46,260 nucleotides of DNA from NCBI GenBank assembly GCA_017402845.1, contig JAFPLH010000051.1, positions 1 through 46,260 of the forward strand, written 5' to 3'. Each line of letters starts with the position of its first letter. Position 1 is the stretch's first letter. Shown here in pieces: positions 8,567-16,614 of the stretch. The notes under the pieces were generated by a model. It saw only the letters and a list, made by a program, of their open reading frames with translations, had not been told where the DNA came from and did no database searches. Source of the stretch: Clostridia bacterium. GTDB lineage: Bacteria; Bacillota; Clostridia; Oscillospirales; Acutalibacteraceae. A program made the position numbers and the translations under genes.

Positions 8567-9094
8567 TCTCAAATATTTTTATAAAATCCTGAGGATCCAT
8601 TCCTCGTTTCACACATTCAATAAATATTTTTGCACAAGCAACGCTGTCACTGTCTGCTTTGTGGTGGTCAAGAGCTATATTCAGATAATCGCAAACTGTA
8701 TTAAGCTTATGGTTTTCAAGCTCAGGAAAACACTTACGGCTCATACGTACAGTACAAGCGTAACTAAAGCTTGATACATCTTCAATGTTATAGCTCTTAA
8801 TGCACTTTGCGAGTACGCCCATATCAAAAGCCGCATTATGTGCTATAAGAATACCGCCTTTGAATATAGGCTCCAGTTCTTTCCACACACTCTTAAAATT
8901 AGGTGCGTTTTCACTTTTTGTTTATTTATACCCGTAAGCTCAATATTAAACGACGAAAAATATGTTTCGGGATTCACAAGTGATGAATACGTTTCAACTA
9001 TCTTACCATTTTCAATAACAGCAGCTCCTATTGAGCTTATACGATCGTTTTTAGCGTTTGGTGTTTCTACATCAAACGCTATATATTTTTCCAT
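8559..9094 (-). pseudogene. DnaQ-like 3'-5' exonuclease, interrupted by a one-base frameshift
   Basis: Two overlapping frames together encode one DEDD exonuclease of about 178 residues. The first (ATG at 9094) carries Exo I, FDVETPN; the second carries Exo II, HNAAFDMGVL, and Exo III around HHKADSD. The frame changes at a TTTT run at 8908-8911. Adding one T there restores ...VKNAPNFKSVWKEL... as a continuous family-like sequence. Such proteins resemble the epsilon proofreading fold and act on DNA or RNA ends. The break may be a real inactivating mutation, since homopolymers slip easily, or a sequencing error. The 3' end overlaps the end of sulP. It starts 19 bp after the GTPase-nuclease stop codon, so it is probably the tail of that transcript. 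Confidence 0.82.
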
Positions 9095-9113
9095 AAATAA
9101 TTCCCCTCTCCGA

Positions 9114-11678
9114 TCATCTATTATCCGACAATAATTTCATTATATCTGATTCAACCGTTCTTACTTCTGCAAGAAACGTTTGCGACGGTACTCTCAATGC
9201 ACCGCTGCCCAGAATAATGAGCTGTTCCATACCGTCTGAGGTCACAACCCTTACCCTATTGTTTTTTGCAAGCTTATATGCTGATTTTTCTATATATGTA
9301 TCTGCGGTTTCAGCTTCTTTTGTATATACTATCGTTATTCCGCCTACACGTTCTGTTTCGCCCTTGCCGCCCTTGACTTTGTATGCGTCGAAAACAAGGA
9401 TAAGCCTGCAACCCTTATACCCCTGATAATTACACAAAATATCAATAAGTCTATCTCTTGCAGAGGAAATATCCTTCTTTGCGAGACTTTTTAACTCATC
9501 CCATGAGAAAATTACATTGTAGCCGTCAACAAGCAGATAGTCATACCCTTCAAAGCCTGATTTTCCGGTACGCTTATACTTTTCAAAATTCTCAGACTGA
9601 TATTTTTTTGCATAAGAAGTTGTATTTTTAGGTTTTATTGCGCCGTATGTTTTCTCGAAAATCTGCATCAGCTCTTTATCTGAAGCCATTGGTTTGCTTT
9701 TATACTCTGTTTGTACATAATCGGCTGTTGGTTCGTCAGCATTTTCTTTCAAGACATAGTCAAGGTGCATATACTTTTCAGTTTCCTGCCAATTCACAGT
9801 AAAGCCTGCACCGTGTGAACAGAATACAGAATCAGCGGTATTTTCTAAGTCGCTGTCGGGATCGTAGCCAATACCCTCGATTACTTCATCTGAATTGTGG
9901 CAGGGCTCATAACCGCTGAGTACGCACATTAATCTGCCTTTTCCCTTTGTATACTTCAATACCTCGCTATGATAATTTCTCATACAGAATACCGGTGCTT
10001 TTCCCGTAATAACAGAAATATCTCCCTTAATAACCTGAGGTTCAAAGCTTCCATACATTTTTTGAATATCAGACATAGCTCTGCCTGTGTTTTCGGTCGG
10101 TACTTCAAGAGTAAACTCATACACAGGCTCTAACAGTATGCTGTCAGCTTTTCTCAGTCCATGACGAACGGCACGATATACCGCCTGTCTGAAATCTCCG
10201 CCTTCTGTATGCTTTAAATGTGCTTTGCCTGTGAGAAGAGTTATTTCTATATCTGTTATCGGTGATCCTGTTAATACGCCTTTATGCGTTTTTTCACTAA
10301 TGTTTGTAAGTATCAGTCTTTGCCAATTCCTGTTGAGTACATCTTCACTGCAAACAGAGTTTATTATTATTCCGCTGTCTTTTTTTCCGGGTTTAAGCAT
10401 TAAATGTACTTCCGCATAATGTCGGAGTGGTTCAAAATGACCTACTCCCTCAACTGTTGAAGCAATTGTTTCTTTATAAATAATATTGCCCTGTCCGAAC
10501 GCTACCGAAATACCGAATTTATCCTTTATCAGAGTCTTTAATACTTCAAGCTGTATCTCGCCCATTAGCTGTACCTGTATCTCACCGAGAGTATCGTTCC
10601 ACAATACATTCAGCATAGGATCCTGCTGTTCTAAGATTTTCAGCTTATCCAGCAGCTTGTGCGAGTCTACACCTTTCGGCGGTATAACACGGTATACCAG
10701 AACAGGCGACAAAACAGGCAGTGACGAATCGTTCTCTATACCAAGTCCTTCGCCTGATCGTGCAGACGAAATGCCTGTTACTGCGCATATCGTACCCGCT
10801 TCTGCACATTCTTCTTGTATATATTTGCTGCCGGAATAAATTCTGATCTGATTTATCTTTTCTCCGTTAGTATTGCCTTTTGTATATAATAATTGTCGAA
10901 CCTTTAAGCTTCCTCCGGTGATCTTCAAAAATGTCAGGGGCGCTCCCTGCTCGTCTTCGGATATTTTATAGACCTTTGCACCGAATTCTTCTGGATAGTC
11001 CGGCATTTTTGTATATTCACAAATGGTATTCACAAGCTTGTCTATTCCCTCAAATTTCAAGGCTGAACCAAAAACACACGGAAATACGGCTCTGTTGCTG
11101 ATCTGTTGGATTATAGTATCAGTAGAGATTTTTTCGTGTTCGTTGTACTCCTCAAACAAATTATCGCTGCACAAAGCAATATTTTCAAAAAAGCTTTCGC
11201 TGCTGACATCTGTAAAATCGACTATATTCTCGCTCAGGTTAAATTTAATGCTGCCAAGTACGGTATTCTTGTCTGTTCCGGAAAGATCCATTTTATTTAC
11301 AAACAAAAAACAAGGTATATTATACTTTTTCAATAATTTCCAAAGCGTGGCGGTATGACTTTGTACTCCGTCTGTTCCGCTTATCACAAGAATAGCATAA
11401 TCAAGCACTTGAAGTGTTCGTTCGGTTTCAGCAGAAAAGTCAATATGCCCCGGAGTATCTACAAGTGTTATCTGTGTATCATCATAAGTCAATACAGCTT
11501 GCTTTGAAAAAATTGTAATACCTCTTTTTCTCTCCAGCGCGTAATTATCTAAAAATGATGTTCCGTGATCTACTCTGCCAAGCTTGTTTATACTTCCGCA
11601 GCTATATAGTAAAGCCTCGGATAATGTGGTTTTGCCCGAATCAACGTGTGCAAGTATTCCGACTGTGATTTTTTTCAT
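9114..11678 (-). CDS. Tet(M)/EF-G-like ribosomal GTPase fused to a Rae1/YacP NYN ribonuclease domain
   Basis: This 854-residue protein has a complete translation-factor G domain: AHVDSGKTTL near the N-terminus, RGITI, DTPGH, NKMD and a GSAL element. EF-G-like domains II-V follow, with the GYEPC segment seen in ribosomal protection proteins. The last 144 residues (about 711-854) form a separate NYN/PIN-like domain with the Rae1/YacP pattern LLVDGYNVIF, LVFDAYK, EAETADTYIE and VVTSDGMEQ. In Bacillus subtilis, Rae1 cuts mRNA in the ribosomal A site. Here the GTPase would bring such a nuclease to the ribosome; that is inference. Classical Tet(M) is about 639 residues, so the extension is large. 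The ATG at 11678 is preferred because GGGG lies 9 bp upstream; an in-frame TTG at 11693 overlaps it. Confidence 0.9.
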   Translation of the reverse strand: MKKITVGILAHVDSGKTTLSEALLYSCGSINKLGRVDHGTSFLDNYALERKRGITIFSKQAVLTYDDTQITLVDTPGHIDFSAETERTLQVLDYAILVISGTDGVQSHTATLWKLLKKYNIPCFLFVNKMDLSGTDKNTVLGSIKFNLSENIVDFTDVSSESFFENIALCSDNLFEEYNEHEKISTDTIIQQISNRAVFPCVFGSALKFEGIDKLVNTICEYTKMPDYPEEFGAKVYKISEDEQGAPLTFLKITGGSLKVRQLLYTKGNTNGEKINQIRIYSGSKYIQEECAEAGTICAVTGISSARSGEGLGIENDSSLPVLSPVLVYRVIPPKGVDSHKLLDKLKILEQQDPMLNVLWNDTLGEIQVQLMGEIQLEVLKTLIKDKFGISVAFGQGNIIYKETIASTVEGVGHFEPLRHYAEVHLMLKPGKKDSGIIINSVCSEDVLNRNWQRLILTNISEKTHKGVLTGSPITDIEITLLTGKAHLKHTEGGDFRQAVYRAVRHGLRKADSILLEPVYEFTLEVPTENTGRAMSDIQKMYGSFEPQVIKGDISVITGKAPVFCMRNYHSEVLKYTKGKGRLMCVLSGYEPCHNSDEVIEGIGYDPDSDLENTADSVFCSHGAGFTVNWQETEKYMHLDYVLKENADEPTADYVQTEYKSKPMASDKELMQIFEKTYGAIKPKNTTSYAKKYQSENFEKYKRTGKSGFEGYDYLLVDGYNVIFSWDELKSLAKKDISSARDRLIDILCNYQGYKGCRLILVFDAYKVKGGKGETERVGGITIVYTKEAETADTYIEKSAYKLAKNNRVRVVTSDGMEQLIILGSGALRVPSQTFLAEVRTVESDIMKLLSDNR

Positions 11679-11758
11679 TTTTTTATGCCCCAATCAAGTT
11701 ATTAAACGCCGTATGGCTTATCTCGTTAATAATTCAATAAATTTTTTCAGTTTTCTTT

Positions 11759-11764
11759 ATTGTA
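11759..11764 (-). promoter_or_regulatory. Possible extended -10 promoter for the GTPase-nuclease gene
   Basis: TACAAT with a TGA extension lies about 80 bp before the ATG at 11678. No good -35 is seen. Confidence 0.35.
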
Positions 11765-11804
11765 TCATACTAACGAAAAGAATTTATTGATTTTTTATGA
11801 ATAC

Positions 11805-11838
11805 GCAAAACAACTCCGTTTTAAATAACGGAGTTGTT
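11805..11838 (-). terminator. Rho-independent terminator after the ABC-HAD operon
   Basis: AACAACTCCGTT pairs perfectly with AACGGAGTTGTT around a 6-nt loop. On the minus strand it is followed by TTTTGC. It lies directly after the HAD stop codon at 11843. Confidence 0.8.
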
Positions 11839-11842
11839 AATT

Positions 11843-12652
11843 CTATTGCAGCATATATTTTTCTACTATTTCGGCTATGCCGTCATTGTCGTTGCTGTCT
11901 GCGATAACATCTGCAATTCTTTTAACGTCATTCTCACCGTTTTGCATACATACGCCTAAACCGGCATACTCGATCATACTTATATCATTAAAGCTGTCAC
12001 CGCACGCTATAAGCTGTTCTCTTGTAAAACCTGTTTTTTGAGAAAGAAACGATAGTCCTGTTCCTTTATTTATACCATAAGGCATTAACTCCAGAAAAAA
12101 CGGACAGCTTTTAAACACATCAAGAATACCACTGTATTTTTTCTCTATTATTTTCTTGTATCTGTCTATCAGACTCGGTTCACCTGTAAGCAATATTTTG
12201 TTGATATCAAAAGTAATATACCCGATAAAATTATCGACAACCTTATAAGGCAGACCAATTATTCTGACCTCGATATCTGAGTATTCGTTTGTTTTTTCGT
12301 TCAATACTATGGTATCTTTCTCATAAGTTATTACGGTAATATCTTCACCAGAAACACAATCACATACAGAACAAATATACTCTTTCGGAAAATATGCCTC
12401 GGATATTATTGTATTATCGGAAGCATTTATTATTCTGCCGCCGTTGAAGGACATAATATATCCGCCGTATTTAGCAAGCTCAAGTTCGTTTGCATATCGC
12501 TGCATTGCGCTGTTATGTCTGCCGGAAGCAAGAATAACCTTCTTTCCTCTTTTTTGTGCTTCAATAAGAGCGTGTCTTGTGCGCTCTGTTATCTCTTTTT
12601 TGCTGTTAGTCAGAGTTCCGTCAATATCAAGAGCAATTACGTCATAGCTCAT
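11843..12652 (-). CDS. Cof-type HAD-superfamily phosphatase
   Basis: This 269-residue protein belongs to the Cof/YkrA group (HAD subfamily IIB), which dephosphorylates sugar phosphates, flavin or PLP-type cofactors. Motif I is DIDGTL at 9-14. Motif II lies in VILASGR, and motifs III/IV in the C-terminal region around NKGTGL and ACGDSFNDISM. The internal alpha/beta cap typical of the group is present between motifs II and III. The start at 12652 has GGGGGAG at about 8 bp. It follows the ABC ATPase by only 17 bp and is followed by a strong terminator, so it is the last gene of the amino-acid transporter operon. Its own substrate cannot be told from sequence. Confidence 0.9.
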   Translation of the reverse strand: MSYDVIALDIDGTLTNSKKEITERTRHALIEAQKRGKKVILASGRHNSAMQRYANELELAKYGGYIMSFNGGRIINASDNTIISEAYFPKEYICSVCDCVSGEDITVITYEKDTIVLNEKTNEYSDIEVRIIGLPYKVVDNFIGYITFDINKILLTGEPSLIDRYKKIIEKKYSGILDVFKSCPFFLELMPYGINKGTGLSFLSQKTGFTREQLIACGDSFNDISMIEYAGLGVCMQNGENDVKRIADVIADSNDNDGIAEIVEKYMLQ

Positions 12653-12669
12653 AAATGATACTCCCCCGA

Positions 12670-13413
12670 TTACAGTACGCTTGCAAGAAATTGTTTTGCC
12701 TTATCTGTTTTTGGTGCTGTGAATATCTCCTCAGGAGTACCTGTTTCAAGGATCTTTCCCTCTGCCATAAATATTACTCTGTCAGCAACTTCACGTGCGA
12801 ATCCCATTTCATGAGTTACAACTACCATTGTCATGCCCTCTTTGGCAAGCGATTTCATTACGTCAAGAACTTCTCCTACCATTTCAGGATCAAGTGCTGA
12901 TGTAGGTTCATCAAATAGCATAACATCAGGCTGCATACACAATGCTCTTACAATAGCTATTCTCTGCTTTTGACCGCCGCTTAGCTGTGAAGGGTATGCA
13001 TTTGCACGATCTGCAAGTCCAACTTTGTTTAACAGCTTCATTGCTCTTTCTTCTGCATCTTCTTTGGAAAGCTTGAGCAGCTTTATTGGGGCAATTGTTA
13101 TATTCCTCAAAACTGTCATGTGTGGAAACAAATGGAAATGCTGAAACACCATTCCCATTTTTTGTCTGTGTTTATTGATATCAACAGATTTATCCATCAT
13201 ATTGACGCCCTCAAATATTATCTCCCCTCCTGTGGGAGCTTCAAGAAGATTCAACGAACGTAAAAATGTGGATTTGCCCGAACCAGACGGACCTATGATT
13301 ACAACAACCTCGCCCTTGCTTATCTTTGTTGATACGCCGTTGATTGCGTGAAGGTCGCCGAAATGCTTTTCAAGATTGTTGACTTCAATAAGACTTTCTT
13401 TATCAATGTTCAC
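12670..13413 (-). CDS. Polar amino-acid ABC transporter ATP-binding protein
   Basis: This 247-residue ATPase of the GlnQ/HisP group has Walker A GPSGSGKS near residue 42, signature [15 protein letters not shown], Walker [14 protein letters not shown] and a switch histidine in VVVTHEMG. It powers uptake through the permease encoded immediately upstream, whose 3' end it overlaps by 11 bp, which suggests translational coupling. The full set (binding protein, permease, ATPase) is present, so this is a complete importer of the PAAT family. The binding protein type suggests a polar amino acid or cystine as substrate, but the sequence does not fix it. Confidence 0.95.
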   Translation of the reverse strand: MNIDKESLIEVNNLEKHFGDLHAINGVSTKISKGEVVVIIGPSGSGKSTFLRSLNLLEAPTGGEIIFEGVNMMDKSVDINKHRQKMGMVFQHFHLFPHMTVLRNITIAPIKLLKLSKEDAEERAMKLLNKVGLADRANAYPSQLSGGQKQRIAIVRALCMQPDVMLFDEPTSALDPEMVGEVLDVMKSLAKEGMTMVVVTHEMGFAREVADRVIFMAEGKILETGTPEEIFTAPKTDKAKQFLASVL

Positions 13414-14131
13414 TGCTTCTCAGCTTCCTTTCAAGTAAAGATACAAGTTTAGTAAGGATCATTACCAAAACAAGGTATATTAATGCTACGGCTATCAACG
13501 GCATAAAGGCGTCAAATGTTCTGCCTCTTATAATATCGCCGCCCTTTGTAAGGTCTTGAAGTGCAACATAACCGGAAACAGATGTTTCTTTAAGCAGTAC
13601 AATAAACTCATTGCACAATGCAGGCAAGATGTTTTTAAATGCCTGCGGTAATATGATATACCACATTGTTTGTGCGTAATTAAATCCAAGTGAGCGGCCT
13701 GCTTCAAACTGACCGTTGTCTATCGACATAATACCCGCACGAACTATTTCTGCAACATACGCGCCGGAGTTTATGCCGAATGCACAGATCGCCACGATAA
13801 TTTCATCTACACCCAACGGTGCAAGAATTACAAAGTATGTAATAAGCAATTGTACAACAACAGGTGTACCTCTTATTACCGTCAGATATATCTGACATAT
13901 AAAATTCAGTATTCTGAGCTTTCCTGTTTTGTCATGAGTTGAACGTATTGCCGCAACCAGAAAGCCTAATATCACACCTATTATCAATGCGCCGAATGTA
14001 ATTTTGAGCGTTACGCCCAAGCCGTTCCACAAATACTTCCAGCGATTGTCTGTGATAAAATCATTGATAAATCTGCCTTTGTATTTCTCCAGCCACTCTG
14101 AAAAATTAGCGGCATAGATAGCTGCGTTCAT
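13403..14131 (-). CDS. Polar amino-acid ABC transporter permease
   Basis: This 242-residue membrane subunit of the HisM/GlnP type has an N-terminal soluble stretch of about 30 residues and then four or five helices. The EAA loop that docks to the ATPase is visible as [20 protein letters not shown]. The ATG at 14131 follows GAGGAGGGGG. It lies about 120 bp after the binding protein gene, and a hairpin terminator sits between the two. The permease and ATPase would therefore be made at lower levels than the binding protein, the usual stoichiometry for these importers. A single permease gene implies a homodimeric channel. Confidence 0.94.
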   Translation of the reverse strand: MNAAIYAANFSEWLEKYKGRFINDFITDNRWKYLWNGLGVTLKITFGALIIGVILGFLVAAIRSTHDKTGKLRILNFICQIYLTVIRGTPVVVQLLITYFVILAPLGVDEIIVAICAFGINSGAYVAEIVRAGIMSIDNGQFEAGRSLGFNYAQTMWYIILPQAFKNILPALCNEFIVLLKETSVSGYVALQDLTKGGDIIRGRTFDAFMPLIAVALIYLVLVMILTKLVSLLERKLRSSEH

Positions 14132-14186
14132 TGTTTTTCCCCCTCCTCAGTAAGATAAAAAATATTTCAAATTTCAAATCAACATT

Positions 14187-14228
14187 CAAAAGTCACCGGT
14201 CAATCACATAGTATTAACCGGTGACTTT
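14187..14228 (-). terminator. Intra-operon hairpin terminator between binding protein and permease genes
   Basis: AAAGTCACCGGT pairs with ACCGGTGACTTT around a 13-nt loop and is followed on the minus strand by TTTTG. It probably gives partial termination, enriching the upstream binding-protein message. Confidence 0.75.
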
Positions 14229-14250
14229 AAGTTATTGATCCTTGATATTA

Positions 14251-15078
14251 TCAGTCTTCGGGAATGTATTTTTTAATTATCGAATCGAGTGTACCGTCAG
14301 CCTTCAATTCACCCAAAGCTTTATTGATATTCTCTTTAAGCTCTGTATTATCTTTGCTTACTGCAATAGCATACTCTTCATCTGCATAGGTAGATTCAAG
14401 AATTACCAAGCCCTCGTTTGCTTTTACATAAGATTTTGCAGGCTCGTTATCTATGATAACTGCGTCAATAATTCCTGCGGAAAGTGCTGCAACAGCGTCG
14501 TTGCCCTTGCTGTATCTCTTAATGTTCTCCTCACCGAAGCCGTCAGATGCGTAAATATCGCCTGTGGTGTTCTCCTGTACGCCGATCTTTTTACCCTCAA
14601 GATCGTCAACAGAAATGATCTCACTGCCCTCTTTTACGATTATTACCTGTACTGCTGTTGCATAAGTATCAGAGAAATCAACCGTAACAAGACGATCTTC
14701 TGTAACTGTCATACCAGCCATACCCATATCAACAGAGCCTGTCTGAACAGCACCGATAATTGAGCCAAACTCCATATCTTTGATTTCAAGCTCCATACCG
14801 AGCTTTTCAGCGATAAGCTCTGCAACCTCTGCGTCAATACCTACGATCTTTTCATTTTCGTAATACTCATACGGCGGGAAAGATGCATTTGTTGCCATGA
14901 CAAGCTTTCCGTTTGTAGGCTTAGCCTCGGCAGCGTCAGCAGTTTCGCTGTTGTTGCTTGCCTCTACACTTGACTGATCGGCTGCTCGCTCATTCTTTGC
15001 TGATGTATCGCAAGCAGCAAAAGCCAGACAAAGTACGCCTGCAAGAACAAGTGCAAGAACTCTTTTCATTGCTTTCAT
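14251..15078 (-). CDS. Amino-acid ABC transporter substrate-binding lipoprotein
   Basis: This 275-residue protein has a lipoprotein signal peptide ending in LAFAAC, with Cys23 as the expected lipidation site. A Ser/Glu/Ala-rich linker (about 24-53) and an SBP type 3 domain follow. The fold shows in NASFPPYEYYEN, the GIDAEVAELIAEKLG helix, GMTVTEDR and a C-terminal KADGTLDSIIKKY. It captures a polar amino acid outside the membrane and delivers it to the permease encoded downstream. AGGAGG lies 10 bp before the ATG at 15078. A B-type repeat in the leader separates the gene from its predicted promoter at 15323-15351, as in the aquaporin gene. Confidence 0.94.
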   Translation of the reverse strand: MKAMKRVLALVLAGVLCLAFAACDTSAKNERAADQSSVEASNNSETADAAEAKPTNGKLVMATNASFPPYEYYENEKIVGIDAEVAELIAEKLGMELEIKDMEFGSIIGAVQTGSVDMGMAGMTVTEDRLVTVDFSDTYATAVQVIIVKEGSEIISVDDLEGKKIGVQENTTGDIYASDGFGEENIKRYSKGNDAVAALSAGIIDAVIIDNEPAKSYVKANEGLVILESTYADEEYAIAVSKDNTELKENINKALGELKADGTLDSIIKKYIPED

Positions 15079-15128
15079 AATTTGTTATCCTCCTAAAATT
15101 CTTATTGTATCTATATCACAATTCTTAG

Positions 15129-15300
15129 GGCAATACCGCACAAAGACCGCCTAACGGTTTTGCACCAAATCTGCTTGATCTTTTTCCGGCATAGTACACA
15201 AAACTCCCTTGAAATACGACAGTATTACGGCGGTCGTTTTATGCACTCTGCCGAAAAAATCTACTGCGCATATTCGGCACAATCTCTGTGCGGTATTGCC
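15129..15300. repeat. Family B stem-loop repeat, copy 2, in the ABC transporter leader
   Basis: This copy is 172 bp, exactly the length of the one at 4108-4279 but in the opposite orientation. It is bounded by GGCAATACCGCACA and TGTGCGGTATTGCC, with an exact 4-bp flank TTAG on both sides (15125-15128 and 15301-15304), the best target-site duplication in the window. On the minus strand the tip reads AATAC-TGTC-GTATT followed by TCAAG. It fills most of the gap 15079-15394. Confidence 0.92.
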
Positions 15301-15322
15301 TTAGACACAATTACACTCGATT

Positions 15323-15351
15323 ATAGTAACACATAGAATTATTATCGTCAA
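15323..15351 (-). promoter_or_regulatory. Predicted promoter of the amino-acid ABC transporter operon
   Basis: -35 TTGACG (15346-15351), 17 bp, -10 TACTAT (15323-15328) with a TGT extension. A better -10 hexamer, TATAAT (15320-15325), is also present but at 20-bp spacing. Confidence 0.5.
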
Positions 15352-15394
15352 TATTATTTGCAACAATGTTACTTTTTGTGTTAAAAATAATAAA

Positions 15395-16600
15395 TTATAA
15401 CATCTCTGAACAGGTTTCTTTGAATGTTTTTATAATATATTCTACCTGTTCATCAGTAAGCAGCGAATACAGCGGAAGCGTGACCTCGTTTTTATACATA
15501 TTATACGCTTGCGGATAGTCCTTGATATCAAACCCTAAATTCTTATACGCTGTATGTAACGGCAAAGGTTTATAATGAACGTTTGTAGAAACTCCTTTTT
15601 CAAGCATTCTGTCCATGAATCTGTTTCTGAAAGCTTCGTCCTTTTCTACAAACCGAACCATATACAAATGCATACTTGAACCTAAGCTTGTAAAATGATC
15701 TATCGTTTCAACGCCGTAGATATCAGAAAATGCTTCATCATATCTTTTTACGATACTTCTGCGTTTTGATAAGATTTCTTCTGTTCTTGAAAGCTGTACC
15801 AATCCTATTGACGCTAAAATATCTGTCATATTATGCTTATAGCCCGTATAGACAATATCATACTCCCAAAATGGTTTCTCGCCCTCCGGTTTAAAGGCTC
15901 TGTCTTGTCCGTGGCACGCAAGAAGTGCAAGCTGTTTCTTTAGTGCTTTTCCGTCTATTCCCTCTATCGGCTTGAAAGCAAGTGCGCCGCCCTCGGCAGT
16001 TGTAAAATTCTTTACGGCATGAAATGAAAAGCTTGTAAAATCAGCAAGCTCGCCCGATCTTTTCCCGTCTGCACGCTCTGCCATAAAGGAGTGAGCTCCG
16101 TCTGCTACAATAGGTATTCTGCCTATCGCTTTCTGCAAGTCGTTTTTAGGCTCGAATATACCTTTTTTACTCTCGGAAATATTCATCAGTCTGTCGTAAT
16201 CGCACATCACACCGCCCAAGTCAACGGGTACTATCGCTTTTGTTCTTGAAGTTATTGCCTTTTCTGCGGCTTCGTACGAAATATGGTACGTACCCGGCTC
16301 AACATCTACGATAACCGGTACAGCTCCAACGTGTTCTATAACGCTTGCCGACGCTGTGTATGTATAAGCAGGAACAATGACCTCATCTCCCTTGCCAATG
16401 CCGAGCAAGCGCATAGCCATTTCGTGACAAGCTGTTGCAGAGTTCATACAAGCTGCATACGGAACGTGACAAAGCTGTGCTGTCTTCTGAGATAATTCTT
16501 CTGTTTTCGGACCTGTTGTTATCCACGATGACTTCATTGTTTCAACAACTGCGTCAATTTCTGCCTGACCTATATCGGGCGGTGAAAAAGGTATTTTCAT
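15395..16600 (-). CDS. DegT/DnrJ/EryC1/StrS-family aminotransferase
   Basis: This 401-residue PLP enzyme belongs to the sugar aminotransferase family. The N-terminal active-site stretch SWITTGPKTEEL, the aspartate of VADGAHSF, and the PLP lysine in FHAVKNFTTAEGG are all present. The VPVDLGGVMCDYD segment and the C-terminal half are family-like. Such enzymes aminate nucleotide-linked keto-sugars for cell-surface glycans. No other sugar-nucleotide gene is nearby, so substrate and pathway are unknown. The ATG at 16600 follows AAGGAG and lies only 14 bp after recN. It is thus probably the last gene of the long nusB-recN transcript, perhaps a late addition to an otherwise conserved cluster. Confidence 0.92.
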   Translation of the reverse strand: MKIPFSPPDIGQAEIDAVVETMKSSWITTGPKTEELSQKTAQLCHVPYAACMNSATACHEMAMRLLGIGKGDEVIVPAYTYTASASVIEHVGAVPVIVDVEPGTYHISYEAAEKAITSRTKAIVPVDLGGVMCDYDRLMNISESKKGIFEPKNDLQKAIGRIPIVADGAHSFMAERADGKRSGELADFTSFSFHAVKNFTTAEGGALAFKPIEGIDGKALKKQLALLACHGQDRAFKPEGEKPFWEYDIVYTGYKHNMTDILASIGLVQLSRTEEILSKRRSIVKRYDEAFSDIYGVETIDHFTSLGSSMHLYMVRFVEKDEAFRNRFMDRMLEKGVSTNVHYKPLPLHTAYKNLGFDIKDYPQAYNMYKNEVTLPLYSLLTDEQVEYIIKTFKETCSEML

Positions 16601-16614
16601 TGTATAATATCTCC

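Noticed and set aside
9114..11678. Calling the GTPase a tetracycline resistance determinant (tetM/tetO/tetW)
   Set aside because: It has a long NYN extension, and nothing around it suggests an acquired resistance element; only a functional test could show resistance.
14242..14763. A 173-residue plus-strand frame inside the solute-binding protein gene
   Set aside because: It is antisense to a clear lipoprotein gene, cysteine-rich in a random way, with no ribosome site.
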